From assembly GCF_014268495.2 (NCBI RefSeq), contig NZ_CP077087.1:248001-312000 (forward strand): a DNA stretch of 64,000 nucleotides. Reading direction: 5' to 3'. Position 1 is the stretch's first letter. Each line of letters opens with the position of its first letter. The position numbers were made by a program, and so were the translations under genes. Shown here one piece after another: positions 50,414 through 59,632 of this stretch. The notes under the pieces are model-generated. The model was not told where the DNA came from. It saw only the letters and a program-made list of their open reading frames with translations, and did no database searches. Source of the DNA: Pseudomonas monsensis. GTDB lineage: Bacteria; Pseudomonadota; Gammaproteobacteria; Pseudomonadales; Pseudomonadaceae.

Positions 50414-52555
50414 TTAAGCCGGAACGGCCTTCGCCTTAGGCTCCCGCGCCCAAACCCGATGCTGCCCGATCGCGGCAAAGAACGGTTTGGTCAACGCTCT
50501 CACATCCTTGCCCTGCAGCAACCCTGCATCCGCTTCCAGCTTCAGCAGATCCTGCAACTGTTCGGCCTCGCCGTGCAGCGCAATCGCTTTCAGATGCTTG
50601 TACGCCTCCAGCAGGTAATGCAACGCCACGCCATCGCCGCTCAACGCGTTGATTGACGCCGCGCCACCCGGCACGAACACCGCATCGAAGATCACCGAAG
50701 GCATGCCTTCCATTGATGCATCCACCGCCAGGGTTTTGCCGTCGGCAGTCTTCACCGGGGCCGAGGTCGGACCGAGCAATTTGGCGTGTGCACCTTCAGC
50801 CGCCAAGGCCTTTTTCATCGCATCAATCGCCGCACCATCGACGCCGTTGGCGGCAAGAATCGCTACTTTGCGGGTCTTGATGTTTTCTGGCAGCAGATTG
50901 GCCTGACTCAGCGCCGGCGAATGATCGAACGAAGTTTTGAGCACTTCGACCGTGCCTTTGCCCGGCACCGGCAGGCCCAGATTGGCCGCAACGCGTTTAG
51001 CCAGTTCCAGGTCGATGTTGGCGAGAATCTCGTTCACTTGCCGCGCGCGGATGAACTCCCGTTCGACCTTGCCCAGTTCGAAGCTGTAGGCGGCGATGAT
51101 GTGTTCCTTCTCGTGCTCACTCATGCTGTTGAAGAACAGCCGCGCCTGGGAGAAGTGGTCGCTGAACGATTCGCTGCGCTGGCGGATCTTGTTCGCGTCG
51201 ATGCGTTCCGGGTAGCTCTCGAAGCCACCGTCCTGCGCCGCCGGCGGGGTTTCTTTCGGCCAGCCGCCATCAATCGAGTTTGGTTCGTAGGATGCACGAC
51301 CCTTGTCGATCACCGTGCGGTGCTGCGCGTCGCGCTGACCGTTGTGGAACGGTGCCACCGGGCGGTTGATCGGCAGCTCATGAAAATTCGGCCCGCCGAG
51401 TCGGCTGATTTGCGTGTCGGTGTAGGAAAACAGTCGACCTTGCAGCAGCGGATCGTTGGAGAAGTCGATGCCGGGCACGATGTGGCCTGGGCAAAACGCG
51501 ACCTGCTCGGTCTCGGCAAAGAAGTTGTCCGGGTTACGGTTGAGGGTCATCTTGCCCAGCGGGGTGATCGGTACGATTTCTTCGGGGATCAGTTTGGTCG
51601 GGTCGAGGATGTCGAAATCGAAGTCGTGCTCGTTTTCCTCCTCGATGATCTGCACACCCAGTTCCCATTCCGGGTAATCGCCCATCTCGATGGCTTCCCA
51701 GAGGTCGCGACGGTGGTAGTCGGTGTCTTTACCGGCGAGTTTCTGCGCCTCGTCCCACACCAGTGAGCAGGTGCCGGCGGTAGGGCGCCAGTGGAATTTG
51801 ACGAAGCGCGATTTGCCCTCGGCGTTGACCAGGCGGAAGGTGTGCACGCCAAAGCCCTGCATGCTGCGCAGGCTTTTCGGGATCGCCCGGTCGGACATCG
51901 CCCAGATGACCATGTGCGCCGATTCCGGCACCAGGGATACGAAGTCCCAGAACGTGTCGTGAGCCGAGCCACCGGTGGGGATTTCATTGTGCGGCTCGGG
52001 TTTCACCGCGTGGACGAAGTCGGGGAACTTGATTGCGTCCTGAATGAAAAACACCGGCATGTTGTTGCCGACCAGGTCGAAGTTGCCTTCGTCGGTGAAG
52101 AACTTCACCGCGAAACCACGCACGTCACGCACGGTATCGCCGGAGCCGCGTGGCCCCTGTACGGTGGAAAAACGCACGAACACCGGGGTCTTTTTCCCCG
52201 GATCCTGCAGGAAACCGGCCTTGGTCAGTGTCGAATGGTTCTCGTAGGCCTGAAAGAAACCATGCGCGCCGGTACCGCGGGCGTGGACGATGCGCTCCGG
52301 GATTCGCTCATGGTCAAAGTGCGTGATTTTCTCACGCATGATGAAGTCTTCCAGCAGCGACGGCCCGCGTGGGCCGGCCTTAAGGGTGTTCTGGTTGTCG
52401 GCGACCTTCACCCCCTGGTTGGTGCGCAGGGCCTGGCCGGTGGCGTCGGAACGAAAGCTCTCCAGGCTGTCGAGTTTGGCGTTGGTGTTGGCGCGATCCT
52501 TGGTATCGGTTCCGGCCATCTGGCTTTTGTCGGTCGTAGGTTTCTTGCTGCTCAT
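50414..52555 (-). CDS. katE: large-subunit catalase HPII
   Basis: Heme catalase decomposing hydrogen peroxide, 713 residues, the long clade-2 type. Catalytic His91 is in VHARGTGAH, the distal Asn in FDLVGNNMPVFF, and the proximal heme Tyr in RLFSYTDTQISRLGG. The C-terminal 150 residues form the DJ-1/PfpI-like domain (ILAANGVDGAAIDAM, VFVPGGAASINAL). GAGGAG lies upstream of the ATG. The upstream gap (52556-52816, shared with metN) shows no clear stationary-phase -10 I would claim. Stands alone between REPIN F and metN. Confidence 0.96.
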   Translation of the reverse strand: MSSKKPTTDKSQMAGTDTKDRANTNAKLDSLESFRSDATGQALRTNQGVKVADNQNTLKAGPRGPSLLEDFIMREKITHFDHERIPERIVHARGTGAHGFFQAYENHSTLTKAGFLQDPGKKTPVFVRFSTVQGPRGSGDTVRDVRGFAVKFFTDEGNFDLVGNNMPVFFIQDAIKFPDFVHAVKPEPHNEIPTGGSAHDTFWDFVSLVPESAHMVIWAMSDRAIPKSLRSMQGFGVHTFRLVNAEGKSRFVKFHWRPTAGTCSLVWDEAQKLAGKDTDYHRRDLWEAIEMGDYPEWELGVQIIEEENEHDFDFDILDPTKLIPEEIVPITPLGKMTLNRNPDNFFAETEQVAFCPGHIVPGIDFSNDPLLQGRLFSYTDTQISRLGGPNFHELPINRPVAPFHNGQRDAQHRTVIDKGRASYEPNSIDGGWPKETPPAAQDGGFESYPERIDANKIRQRSESFSDHFSQARLFFNSMSEHEKEHIIAAYSFELGKVEREFIRARQVNEILANIDLELAKRVAANLGLPVPGKGTVEVLKTSFDHSPALSQANLLPENIKTRKVAILAANGVDGAAIDAMKKALAAEGAHAKLLGPTSAPVKTADGKTLAVDASMEGMPSVIFDAVFVPGGAASINALSGDGVALHYLLEAYKHLKAIALHGEAEQLQDLLKLEADAGLLQGKDVRALTKPFFAAIGQHRVWAREPKAKAVPA

Positions 52556-52816
52556 CAGACGTAAACTCCTCGATTGACCCCGATAAGTGCGGGGACTCTT
52601 GAGTGGTTCCCGGGCACGGCACCCAGGGTTTTCAAGTCGCTTACCTAATGACTGACGAGGGTTTTGGGCGTTCCTTTTTTATGACCTTTGATCTTGTTAT
52701 TGCCAAATCGAAGGTTAATTGCGAAATAAATGCTAAGAACCTCTATACGGACAGGCTAAAATGCGCGCCCGGCTAACCGCTGATCCTTTTCTAACGCGCC
52801 CCACAAGGTTCGCTAC

Positions 52817-53824
52817 GTGATCGAGTTTCAAAACGTCCACAAAACTTACCGCGTCTCCGGTAAGGACATTCCCGCCCTGCACCCGACCAGTCTTGCGATT
52901 GAAAACGGTCAGGTGTTCGGCCTGATCGGCCATTCCGGTGCGGGAAAAAGTACCCTGCTGCGTCTGATCAATCGCCTGGAAGACTCCAGCGGCGGCAAGA
53001 TTTTCGTCGACGGCGAAGAAGTCACCGCGCTGGACGCCAACGGCCTGCGCCGTTTCCGCCAGCAAGTCGGGATGATCTTCCAGCACTTCAACCTGCTCGC
53101 CTCCAAGACCGTGGCCGACAACGTCGCGCTGCCGCTGACCCTGGCCGGCGAACTGTCGACCAGCGAGATCAATCAGCGCGTCGCCGAGTTGCTGGCGCGG
53201 GTCGGCCTGTCCGATCACGCCAAGAAGTACCCGGCGCAATTGTCCGGCGGCCAGAAACAGCGCGTCGGCATCGCCCGCGCCCTGGCGACCAAACCGAAGA
53301 TTCTGCTGTGCGACGAGGCCACCAGCGCCCTTGACCCGCAGACCACCGCGTCGGTCCTGCAACTGCTGGCCGAGATCAACCGCGAACTGAAACTGACCAT
53401 CGTCCTGATCACTCATGAGATGGACGTGATCCGTCGCGTCTGCGACCAAGTGGCGGTAATGGACGCTGGCGTGATCGTCGAGCAAGGCTCGGTGGCCGAT
53501 GTGTTCCTGCATCCGCAGCACCCGACCACCAAGCGTTTTGTGCAGGAAAGCGAGCAGATCGACGAAAACGAGCAGCGTGATGACTTCGCTCACGTGCCGG
53601 GCCGCATCGTGCGCCTGACCTTCCAGGGCGAAGCGACTTACGCGCCGTTGCTCGGTACCGTCGCCCGAGAAACCGGGGTCGACTACAGCATCCTCGCCGG
53701 TCGCATCGACCGCATCAAAGACATTCCTTACGGGCAATTGACCCTCGCCGTCACCGGTGGCGACATGGAAGCGGCCTTCGCCCGTTTCGCCGCCGCTGAC
53801 GTTCACATGGAGGTGCTGCGTTAA
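52817..53824 (+). CDS. metN: methionine ABC transporter ATP-binding protein MetN
   Basis: ATPase of the methionine importer, 335 residues: Walker A GHSGAGKST, signature LSGGQKQRV, Walker B ILLCDEATSALDP, then a C-terminal NIL regulatory domain (about 260-335) that senses methionine in homologues. The start codon is GTG at 52817 (peptide IEFQNVHKTYRV); AAGG lies 8-11 bases upstream. Its stop overlaps the metI start. The promoter lies in the 261-base gap after katE. Confidence 0.95.
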   Translation: MIEFQNVHKTYRVSGKDIPALHPTSLAIENGQVFGLIGHSGAGKSTLLRLINRLEDSSGGKIFVDGEEVTALDANGLRRFRQQVGMIFQHFNLLASKTVADNVALPLTLAGELSTSEINQRVAELLARVGLSDHAKKYPAQLSGGQKQRVGIARALATKPKILLCDEATSALDPQTTASVLQLLAEINRELKLTIVLITHEMDVIRRVCDQVAVMDAGVIVEQGSVADVFLHPQHPTTKRFVQESEQIDENEQRDDFAHVPGRIVRLTFQGEATYAPLLGTVARETGVDYSILAGRIDRIKDIPYGQLTLAVTGGDMEAAFARFAAADVHMEVLR

Positions 53825-54540
53825 TGGAAATGTACGACGCTGCAATCAAGAACTACGACGCCGCAGTAGAAGCCATCAAGCTGTTCTTCCAGAACATCGA
53901 CTGGCTGGAAATCGGCCTGGCCACCAACGACACCATGATGATGCTCGGTGGTTCGCTGTTGTTCACCGTTCTGCTCGGCCTGCCGCTGGGTGTGCTGCTG
54001 TTTCTCTGCAGCCCGCGGCAGTTGCTGGAAAACCGGGTGGTCTACGCGATCATGTCGCTGGCGGTGAACATCCTGCGTTCGCTGCCGTTCATCATTCTGT
54101 TGATCGTGATGATCCCGTTCACCGTGATGATCACCGGCACCTCGCTGGGCGTGGCCGGGGCGATTCCGCCGTTGGTAGTGGGGGCGACCCCGTTCTTCGC
54201 GCGTCTGGTGGAAACCGCATTGCGTGAAGTCGATCGCGGCATCATCGAAGCCACCCAGTCGATGGGCGCGACCACCCGGCAGATCATCATGAACGCCTTG
54301 CTGCCAGAGGCCCGTCCGGGCATTTTCGCGGCGATTACGGTGACGGCGATTACACTGGTGTCCTACACGGCGATGGCCGGTGTGGTCGGCGCCGGTGGTC
54401 TGGGTGACCTGGCGATCCGTTTCGGCTACCAGCGTTTCCAGACTGACGTGATGATCGTCACCGTCGTGTTGCTGCTGATTCTGGTGCAAGTGCTGCAAAT
54501 GGTCGGTGATCGACTGGTCGTGCATTTTTCGCGCAAATAA
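53824..54540 (+). CDS. metI: methionine ABC transporter permease MetI
   Basis: Inner-membrane permease, 238 residues with about six hydrophobic segments. The MetI-type permease signature is visible (EATQSMGATTRQIIMNALLPEA near residue 140, here cited in part as GATTRQIIMNALLPEA), which contacts the MetN ATPase. ATG 53824 overlaps the metN stop (TAATG); a second ATG is at 53830. Together with metN and metQ it forms one operon. Confidence 0.94.
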   Translation: MEMYDAAIKNYDAAVEAIKLFFQNIDWLEIGLATNDTMMMLGGSLLFTVLLGLPLGVLLFLCSPRQLLENRVVYAIMSLAVNILRSLPFIILLIVMIPFTVMITGTSLGVAGAIPPLVVGATPFFARLVETALREVDRGIIEATQSMGATTRQIIMNALLPEARPGIFAAITVTAITLVSYTAMAGVVGAGGLGDLAIRFGYQRFQTDVMIVTVVLLLILVQVLQMVGDRLVVHFSRK

Positions 54541-54620
54541 CCGGTTTTTTGTAAATCAAGAGATGAGCCGGCCATTCGCTGGCAGGCGCCACACGGGCGC
54601 TTTGAAAAGGAGTTAGCTGA

Positions 54621-55394
54621 ATGAAAAAACTGATCGCTGCTTTCGCTGCCGTAGCCGCTTTTTCGGCCCACGCTGCAGAAACCCTGACCGTTGCCGCCAC
54701 CCCGGTGCCGCACGCGGAAATCCTCGAGTTCGTGAAACCGGCGCTGGCCAAGGAAGGCGTGGATCTGAAGGTCAAGGTGTTCACCGACTACATTCAGCCC
54801 AACGTACAGGTCGCCGAAAAGCGTCTGGACGCTAACTTCTTCCAGCACCAGCCGTACCTCGACGAGTTCAACAAGGCCAAGGGCACCAGCCTGGTTGCTG
54901 TGACCGGCGTGCACCTGGAGCCATTGGGTGCGTACTCGAACAAGTACAAGAAGCTTGATGAACTGCCAAGCGGCGCCAATGTGGTAATCCCGAACGACGC
55001 CACCAACGGCGGCCGTGCGCTGTTGCTGCTGGACAAGGCGGGCGTGATCAAGCTGAAGGATTCGAAGAACATTCTGTCGACTGTCAAAGACATCGCCGAG
55101 AACCCGAAAGACCTGAAGATCCGTGAACTGGAAGCCGCGACCATCCCGCGCGTGCTGACCCAGGTCGATCTGGCGCTGATCAACACCAACTACGCGCTGG
55201 AAGCCAAGCTCGATCCATCCAAGGATGCGCTGGTGATCGAAGGCAACGACTCGCCTTACGTGAACATCCTGGTGTCCCGTGCGGACAACAAGGACAGCGA
55301 CGCGATGCAGAAACTGGCGGCTGCCCTGCATAGCCCGGAAGTGAAGAAGTTCATTACCGAGAAGTACAAAGGCGCGGTATTGCCGGCGTTCTGA
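54621..55394 (+). CDS. metQ: methionine-binding protein MetQ
   Basis: Periplasmic binding protein of the NlpA/MetQ family, 257 residues. The signal peptide ends SAHA, and the mature part begins AETLTVAATPVPHAEILEF. The predicted cleavage region lacks a lipobox cysteine, so the protein should be soluble periplasmic rather than a lipoprotein as in E. coli. Other family parts are ANFFQHQPYLDEFNKAKG and IPRVLTQVDLALINTNYAL. It ends the metNIQ operon before a strong terminator. Confidence 0.94.
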   Translation: MKKLIAAFAAVAAFSAHAAETLTVAATPVPHAEILEFVKPALAKEGVDLKVKVFTDYIQPNVQVAEKRLDANFFQHQPYLDEFNKAKGTSLVAVTGVHLEPLGAYSNKYKKLDELPSGANVVIPNDATNGGRALLLLDKAGVIKLKDSKNILSTVKDIAENPKDLKIRELEAATIPRVLTQVDLALINTNYALEAKLDPSKDALVIEGNDSPYVNILVSRADNKDSDAMQKLAAALHSPEVKKFITEKYKGAVLPAF

Positions 55395-55410
55395 TCTAGA
55401 TTGCTGCACG

Positions 55411-55442
55411 AAAAAGGGGACGCTATGAGCGTCCCCTTTTTT
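55411..55442 (+). terminator. Rho-independent terminator of metNIQ
   Basis: AAAAAGGGGACGC and GCGTCCCCTTTTTT pair around TATGA, 16 bases after the metQ stop, with a clear T-run. Confidence 0.9.
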
Positions 55443-55472
55443 GTGTCTGGCTTTGGACCTGCTGTGAAGCTT

Positions 55473-55635
55473 CCCCTCACCCCAGCCCTCCCGAAACGTC
55501 GGACCGCCCAGAGGGAGAGGGGGCCGATCTTCAAGCTCTTCGAGCCTGAGTTCGACTCACAATTGCAGGTCGGCGCAACTCGAACAAACACCTCACCCTA
55601 ACCCTCTCCCTCCGGGAGAGGGTTAGGGTGAGGGG
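55473..55635 (-). repeat. composite hairpin repeat, copy 2 (reverse)
   Basis: Read on the minus strand this has the same parts in the same order as 9579-9735. A hairpin with perfect 20-bp arms comes first (CCTCACCCTAACCCTCTCCC at 55591-55610 and its complement at 55614-55633), then CGCCGACCTGCAATTGTGAG, then ATCGGCCCCCT, then a degenerate hairpin with GGGCTGGGGTGAGGGG. It fills most of the gap between metQ and SCO. Confidence 0.7.
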
Positions 55636-55653
55636 CTTTTCGCTCTTCGGCGT

Positions 55654-56289
55654 TTATTTGCGGTTGAGCATCACCGGCAACTGCGCGACCAGTTTGGCGT
55701 TGTTCAACGGCGCCCGAATAAACCCGCGCTGCGTCCCGTCCGGCCCGATCACCGCCAGGTTGCCGCTGTGATCCACGGTGTAGTTGGGCTTGCTGGTATC
55801 GGCCGGAATAAACGGAATGCTCACCGCATTGGCGACCTTCTGCAGCTCTTCGATCGACTTCGGCGTCAGGCCGATGAACTGCGGATCGAAGTAGCCCAGG
55901 TACTGCTTCAACTGCTGCGGGTTATCGCGGTTCGGGTCAACGCTGACCAGTACGATCTGCAACTTGTCCACAGCGTCTTTGGGCAACTCGCTCTTGATCT
56001 GGCGCAATTGGGCGAGGGTGGTCGGGCAGATGTCCGGGCAGAAGGTGTAGCCGAAGAACAGCAGGCTCCACTTGCCTTTCAACTCGTCGATGGCGACCGG
56101 TTGGCCATCCTGATTGGTCATGGTCACGCCCGGCAGGGTGCGGCTCTGCGGCAGCAGGATGATGCCGGCGTCGATCAGCGCAGTGGGGTCGCCCTGGCCC
56201 TTGCCACTCAGCACTTTGTTGACGGTAAGTCCCAGGATCAGCGCGATCACGGCGACGAGGATGAAGACGGTTTTCTGGGTTCGAGTCAT
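55654..56289 (-). CDS. SCO1/SenC copper chaperone for cytochrome oxidase
   Basis: A 211-residue membrane-anchored periplasmic protein that helps deliver copper to the CuA site of cytochrome aa3 oxidase. An N-terminal helix (FILVAVIALILGLTV, about 9-23) is followed by a thioredoxin fold with Cys84 and Cys88 in TFCPDICP and His in YTVDHSG near residue 173, the complete copper site. The open frame starts at 56448, but MTRTQKTVF at 56289 is the family start. It overlaps ctaB by 4 bases (ATGA). Confidence 0.93.
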   Translation of the reverse strand: MTRTQKTVFILVAVIALILGLTVNKVLSGKGQGDPTALIDAGIILLPQSRTLPGVTMTNQDGQPVAIDELKGKWSLLFFGYTFCPDICPTTLAQLRQIKSELPKDAVDKLQIVLVSVDPNRDNPQQLKQYLGYFDPQFIGLTPKSIEELQKVANAVSIPFIPADTSKPNYTVDHSGNLAVIGPDGTQRGFIRAPLNNAKLVAQLPVMLNRK

Positions 56290-57185
56290 AAGTTCAACAG
56301 TAAGTAGTGGTCTACGAGCAGGGCGATGAACAACAGGAACAAGTAATAAATAGAGTACTTGAAGGTGTTGATCGCCGCGTGCGGCCGAGTGCCACGGTAC
56401 AGCACCACGGCCCATTGCAGAAACCTTGCGCCCAGCGCGAGGGCGCACAGCAGATACAGCACGCCGCTCATGTGGATCACGTACGGCAGCAGACTCACCG
56501 CCAGCAGCGCAAAGGTGTAGAGCAGAATGTGCACTTTGGTGTAATGCTCGCCGTGGGTCACCGGCAGCATCGGGATGTCGGCCTTGGCGTATTCCTCTTT
56601 ACGATGGATTGCCAGCGCCCAGAAGTGCGGCGGGGTCCAGGCGAAGATGATCAGCACCAGCAGCAACGGTTCGGCGCTGACATGACCGGTGGCGGCGGTC
56701 CAGCCAAGCAGTGGCGGGGCGGCGCCGGCGAGGCCGCCGATGACGATGTTCTGCGGCGTCGCGCGCTTGAGGAAACCGGTGTAGATCACCGCGTAGCCGA
56801 GCAGAGAGGCGAGGGTCAGCCAGGCAGTCAGCGGGTTGGTGAAGGTCAGCAACAAGGCCTGGCCGAGCAGCGCCAGGACCAAGGCAAAGGTCAGTGCCGC
56901 AGCCGGCGATACCCGGCCTTCAGCCAATGGCCGCTTGTGGGTGCGCGCCATCACCGCGTCGATGCGCCGGTCCACCACATGGTTGACCGCCGCCGCACCG
57001 CCGGCACACAGGGCGATCCCGAGGTTACCGAACACCAGCACGGTCCACGGCACCCCGGCACGGGTCGCGAGGAACATGCCGACCAGAGAGGTGATGAGCA
57101 TCAGCACCACCACTTTCGGTTTGGTCAGCTCCAGATAGTCACGCCACAGCGCTTGCGCGGGACGTTCGCCGATCAGAAGCGCCAT
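56286..57185 (-). CDS. ctaB: protoheme IX farnesyltransferase (heme O synthase)
   Basis: Converts heme B to heme O by adding a farnesyl group. It is an inner-membrane UbiA-fold enzyme of 299 residues with about nine hydrophobic segments. Conserved polar loops are visible: NHVVDRRIDAVMARTHKRPL (about 68-87) and YTGFLKRATPQNIVIGGLAG. It overlaps ctaA at its 5' end and SCO at its 3' end, so heme A synthesis and copper delivery genes are translationally linked. Confidence 0.95.
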   Translation of the reverse strand: MALLIGERPAQALWRDYLELTKPKVVVLMLITSLVGMFLATRAGVPWTVLVFGNLGIALCAGGAAAVNHVVDRRIDAVMARTHKRPLAEGRVSPAAALTFALVLALLGQALLLTFTNPLTAWLTLASLLGYAVIYTGFLKRATPQNIVIGGLAGAAPPLLGWTAATGHVSAEPLLLVLIIFAWTPPHFWALAIHRKEEYAKADIPMLPVTHGEHYTKVHILLYTFALLAVSLLPYVIHMSGVLYLLCALALGARFLQWAVVLYRGTRPHAAINTFKYSIYYLFLLFIALLVDHYLLLNL

Positions 57186-58252
57186 GGCGTTTCTCCTTTA
57201 ATGGTGATGGGCGCCGCCACGTGTTTACGCGGGCTGAGGCGCCAGCGTGCGAGCACCGGCTGTTTGACCCGAACCAGACTGGTCCGTGCGTGGTAATTGA
57301 CCAGCACCATCGTCAGCAGCAGCGCCGCACCGCCGGCGTTATGCGCGACCGCCACCGGCAGCGGCAGATGGAACAGCACGTTGCTGATGCCGAGGGTGAT
57401 TTGTGCGCCGAGGGCGACCAGCACCAGCCCGGCGAGCCGGGTCATGCCGACGGCTCTGAGTTGCCAGGCCAGCCCGAGCAGCACCAGCGTCACCAGCAAC
57501 GCGCCGATGCGGTGGGTCAGGTGGATTGCCGTACGCGCATCGCTGTCGAGCTGGCCGCCGAGGTAATTCGGGCCGATGTGCTGGGTCAGGTGAAAGCCGT
57601 TGGCAAAGTCCGCCGGCGGCAGCCATTGACCGTGGCAGGTCGGAAAGTCGATGCAGGCCACCGCCGCGTAGTTGGAACTGACCCAGCCGCCCAGCGCGAT
57701 CTGGCCGATCGCCAGCAACAGTCCCGCTGTCGCCCAATACTGCAAACGCCTGGGCACGGTCAGCGCCGGCAGCACGCCGGAGAGTCTCAAGGTCAGCAGG
57801 AACAAAAGGCTCAATGTCGCGAAGCCGCCGAGCAAATGCCCGGTGACCACTTGCGGCCAGAGTTTGAGCGTCACCGTCCACATGCCGAACGCTGCCTGGG
57901 CGAACACCACCGCCAGCAGAAACAACGGCAGCTTCAGCGGCTGTCCCGGATGCCGGCGATTGACCCAGGCGCGTCCGGCCAGAATCGAAATCAGCAGGCC
58001 GAGGGTTCCGGCGAAGTAGCGGTGGATCATCTCGTTCCAGCCCTTGTGCGCCACCACCGGCGAGTCGGGGTAATGCAGTTCGGCATGGGCCAGTTGGGCT
58101 TCGCTTTTCGGCACGCTGATAAAACCGTAACAGCCCGGCCAGTCCGGACAGCCGAGGCCGGCGTGGGTCAGGCGGGTGTAGGCGCCGAGCAGCACGACGA
58201 TCAGTGCCAGCAGGGTGGCAAACAGCGCGAGGCGAAATCCAGGTTTGGCCAT
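57173..58252 (-). CDS. ctaA: heme A synthase (COX15/CtaA)
   Basis: Oxidises heme O to heme A, the cofactor of aa3 oxidase. A 359-residue membrane protein with about eight helices in two repeats; heme-ligand histidines occur in LTHAGLGCPDWPGC (first loop), HKGWNEMIHRYFAG and HLTHRIGALLVTLVLL. The paired cysteines in CPDWPGC are the redox pair expected in this subtype. It overlaps the ctaB start by 13 bases. It follows the SCO-like gene. Confidence 0.95.
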   Translation of the reverse strand: MAKPGFRLALFATLLALIVVLLGAYTRLTHAGLGCPDWPGCYGFISVPKSEAQLAHAELHYPDSPVVAHKGWNEMIHRYFAGTLGLLISILAGRAWVNRRHPGQPLKLPLFLLAVVFAQAAFGMWTVTLKLWPQVVTGHLLGGFATLSLLFLLTLRLSGVLPALTVPRRLQYWATAGLLLAIGQIALGGWVSSNYAAVACIDFPTCHGQWLPPADFANGFHLTQHIGPNYLGGQLDSDARTAIHLTHRIGALLVTLVLLGLAWQLRAVGMTRLAGLVLVALGAQITLGISNVLFHLPLPVAVAHNAGGAALLLTMVLVNYHARTSLVRVKQPVLARWRLSPRKHVAAPITIKGETPWRF

Positions 58253-58262
58253 GACGATGCCC

Positions 58263-58856
58263 TTATCCGATGTTCGACAGTTTCAGCAGGTGGCGCAGGT
58301 CGTTGAGCAAGTCCTTGCCCTTCACACTCGGGTCGTAGCGCAGCACGAGGTTGCCGTGCGGGTCGATGATCCACAGCTGCGGCGTGGCCTTGTCGCCGGT
58401 GGTCTTGCTGAAGGTGGCGGCGTCCAGCGGGTAGCGTTGCAACTGTGGGTATTCGCGGCTCAGCTTGGCTTCATAGTCGGCGCCCAGCGGTTGCGCGGCG
58501 GCCAGGGCGTGGCTGGCGCGTCCGGCATCGCGGCCGAGGCCGATCTGGATCTGCCGGGCGAGGTACACCAGTTGCTGGCAATCGACCGCGCAGTCCCTGG
58601 GTGCGGTCACCAGCATCTGCCAGCGCTGTTCATCGGCCTGCACACCGAGGTCGGCGCGGGACTGGCCGTTGCCGATCAGTTCGCCGTGGTAGCTGCGCCC
58701 TTCCGGCACCCAGAACTGCAATTTGTACATGCCGGTGGCGAGGATCATCGGGCCGACCACGCCGAGCAGAATCAGCAGCAGCTGGACCCGTCCACGACGA
58801 CGGCTGGCCGGGGTTTTTGCCTCAGACATGCTGGGTGGATTCATGGCCGTTCCCAT
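58263..58856 (-). CDS. SCO-like membrane-anchored protein with CxxxC motif
   Basis: A 197-residue protein in the cytochrome oxidase assembly cluster. One helix (LLLILLGVVGPMILATGMY, about 26-44) anchors a periplasmic domain. APRDCAVDCQQLVYLAR carries a Cys-x3-Cys pattern in the position of the SCO copper site, and IIDPHGNLVLRYDP ends the fold. I cannot find the usual SCO histidine, so copper binding is uncertain. ATG 58856 has a strong AAAGGAG 8 bases upstream, inside SURF1, and decides the start; the overlap with SURF1 is 35 bases. Confidence 0.75.
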   Translation of the reverse strand: MGTAMNPPSMSEAKTPASRRRGRVQLLLILLGVVGPMILATGMYKLQFWVPEGRSYHGELIGNGQSRADLGVQADEQRWQMLVTAPRDCAVDCQQLVYLARQIQIGLGRDAGRASHALAAAQPLGADYEAKLSREYPQLQRYPLDAATFSKTTGDKATPQLWIIDPHGNLVLRYDPSVKGKDLLNDLRHLLKLSNIG

Positions 58857-59562
58857 GGTGTTTCTCCTTTGCGTTGTGCAATCCAAGGTAGATGTAGAGA
58901 CCGAGCAGGGCGGTGGCCATGGCAAACCATTGCACGGCGTAACCGAGGTGTTTTTCCGGGCCCATGGCGACCACCGGCCAGTCGGCCTCATAGCTGGCAG
59001 GGCCGGGTTCGGCGCGCAGTTCGTAGGCGAAACCGTCGCGGTCGAGGGTTTTCCACAGCCTGGCCGGCTCGACGGCGGTGATGGTTTGCGGCCAGGTGCT
59101 GCTGGCCGGGTCGGCGTGCAACTGGAAGGTCGCGCCGGGGGCGACGTAGACCCAGGCATCGAGACTCAGTGCGTCGGACGGGGTGGTGAATTGCGGAGGT
59201 ACGCGGCGATCGGGCCACGGCAGCCAGCCACGATTGACCAGTAGCCAAAGACCCGTGGCGCGGTCCTGAAACGGTTGCAGCAGCTCGATGCCGACCTTGC
59301 CGTTGCGCTGACGGTTGTCGAGTAGCAGGCTGTGGCCACCATCGAACTGGCCGTAAAGATGCACCCGGCGATAGGCCGGGTCGGTGCTGTGCAGTAATTC
59401 GCTGCTGGCCATCGGCGCGGCGGCGCGGCGTTCGGCGTAACTGGCGAGCAGGGCGGTTTTCTCCGCACCCCGGCCCAGTTGCCAGAAGCCCAGCGACACC
59501 AGCAGCGGCAGCAACAGCGCTACCACCACGGTCGGTATCACGCCCGGGTGAAAGCGCTTCAT
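58822..59562 (-). CDS. SURF1 family cytochrome oxidase assembly protein
   Basis: A 246-residue inner-membrane protein that helps insert heme A into subunit I. Two helices near the ends (VIPTVVVALLLPLLVSLGFWQL at about 9-30, cited as LLLPLLVSLGFWQLGRG, and WFAMATALLGLYIYLGLH near 215) flank a periplasmic part with VNRGWLPWPDRR. The C-terminus overlaps the SCO-like gene. It is the first gene of the assembly operon and divergent from the DUF2909 gene. Confidence 0.93.
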   Translation of the reverse strand: MKRFHPGVIPTVVVALLLPLLVSLGFWQLGRGAEKTALLASYAERRAAAPMASSELLHSTDPAYRRVHLYGQFDGGHSLLLDNRQRNGKVGIELLQPFQDRATGLWLLVNRGWLPWPDRRVPPQFTTPSDALSLDAWVYVAPGATFQLHADPASSTWPQTITAVEPARLWKTLDRDGFAYELRAEPGPASYEADWPVVAMGPEKHLGYAVQWFAMATALLGLYIYLGLHNAKEKHHGNGHESTQHV

Positions 59563-59632
59563 GGCCGCGCCACAAAGTCAGTCGTCGCGATCGCTATACT
59601 CAACTGCATCGCCTGTCCCCCGGAGTCTTCCC

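Noticed and set aside
52556..52816. SAM riboswitch or stationary-phase promoter between katE and metN
   Set aside because: No riboswitch core or convincing CTATACT-type -10 could be found by eye; gap too poorly defined to claim.
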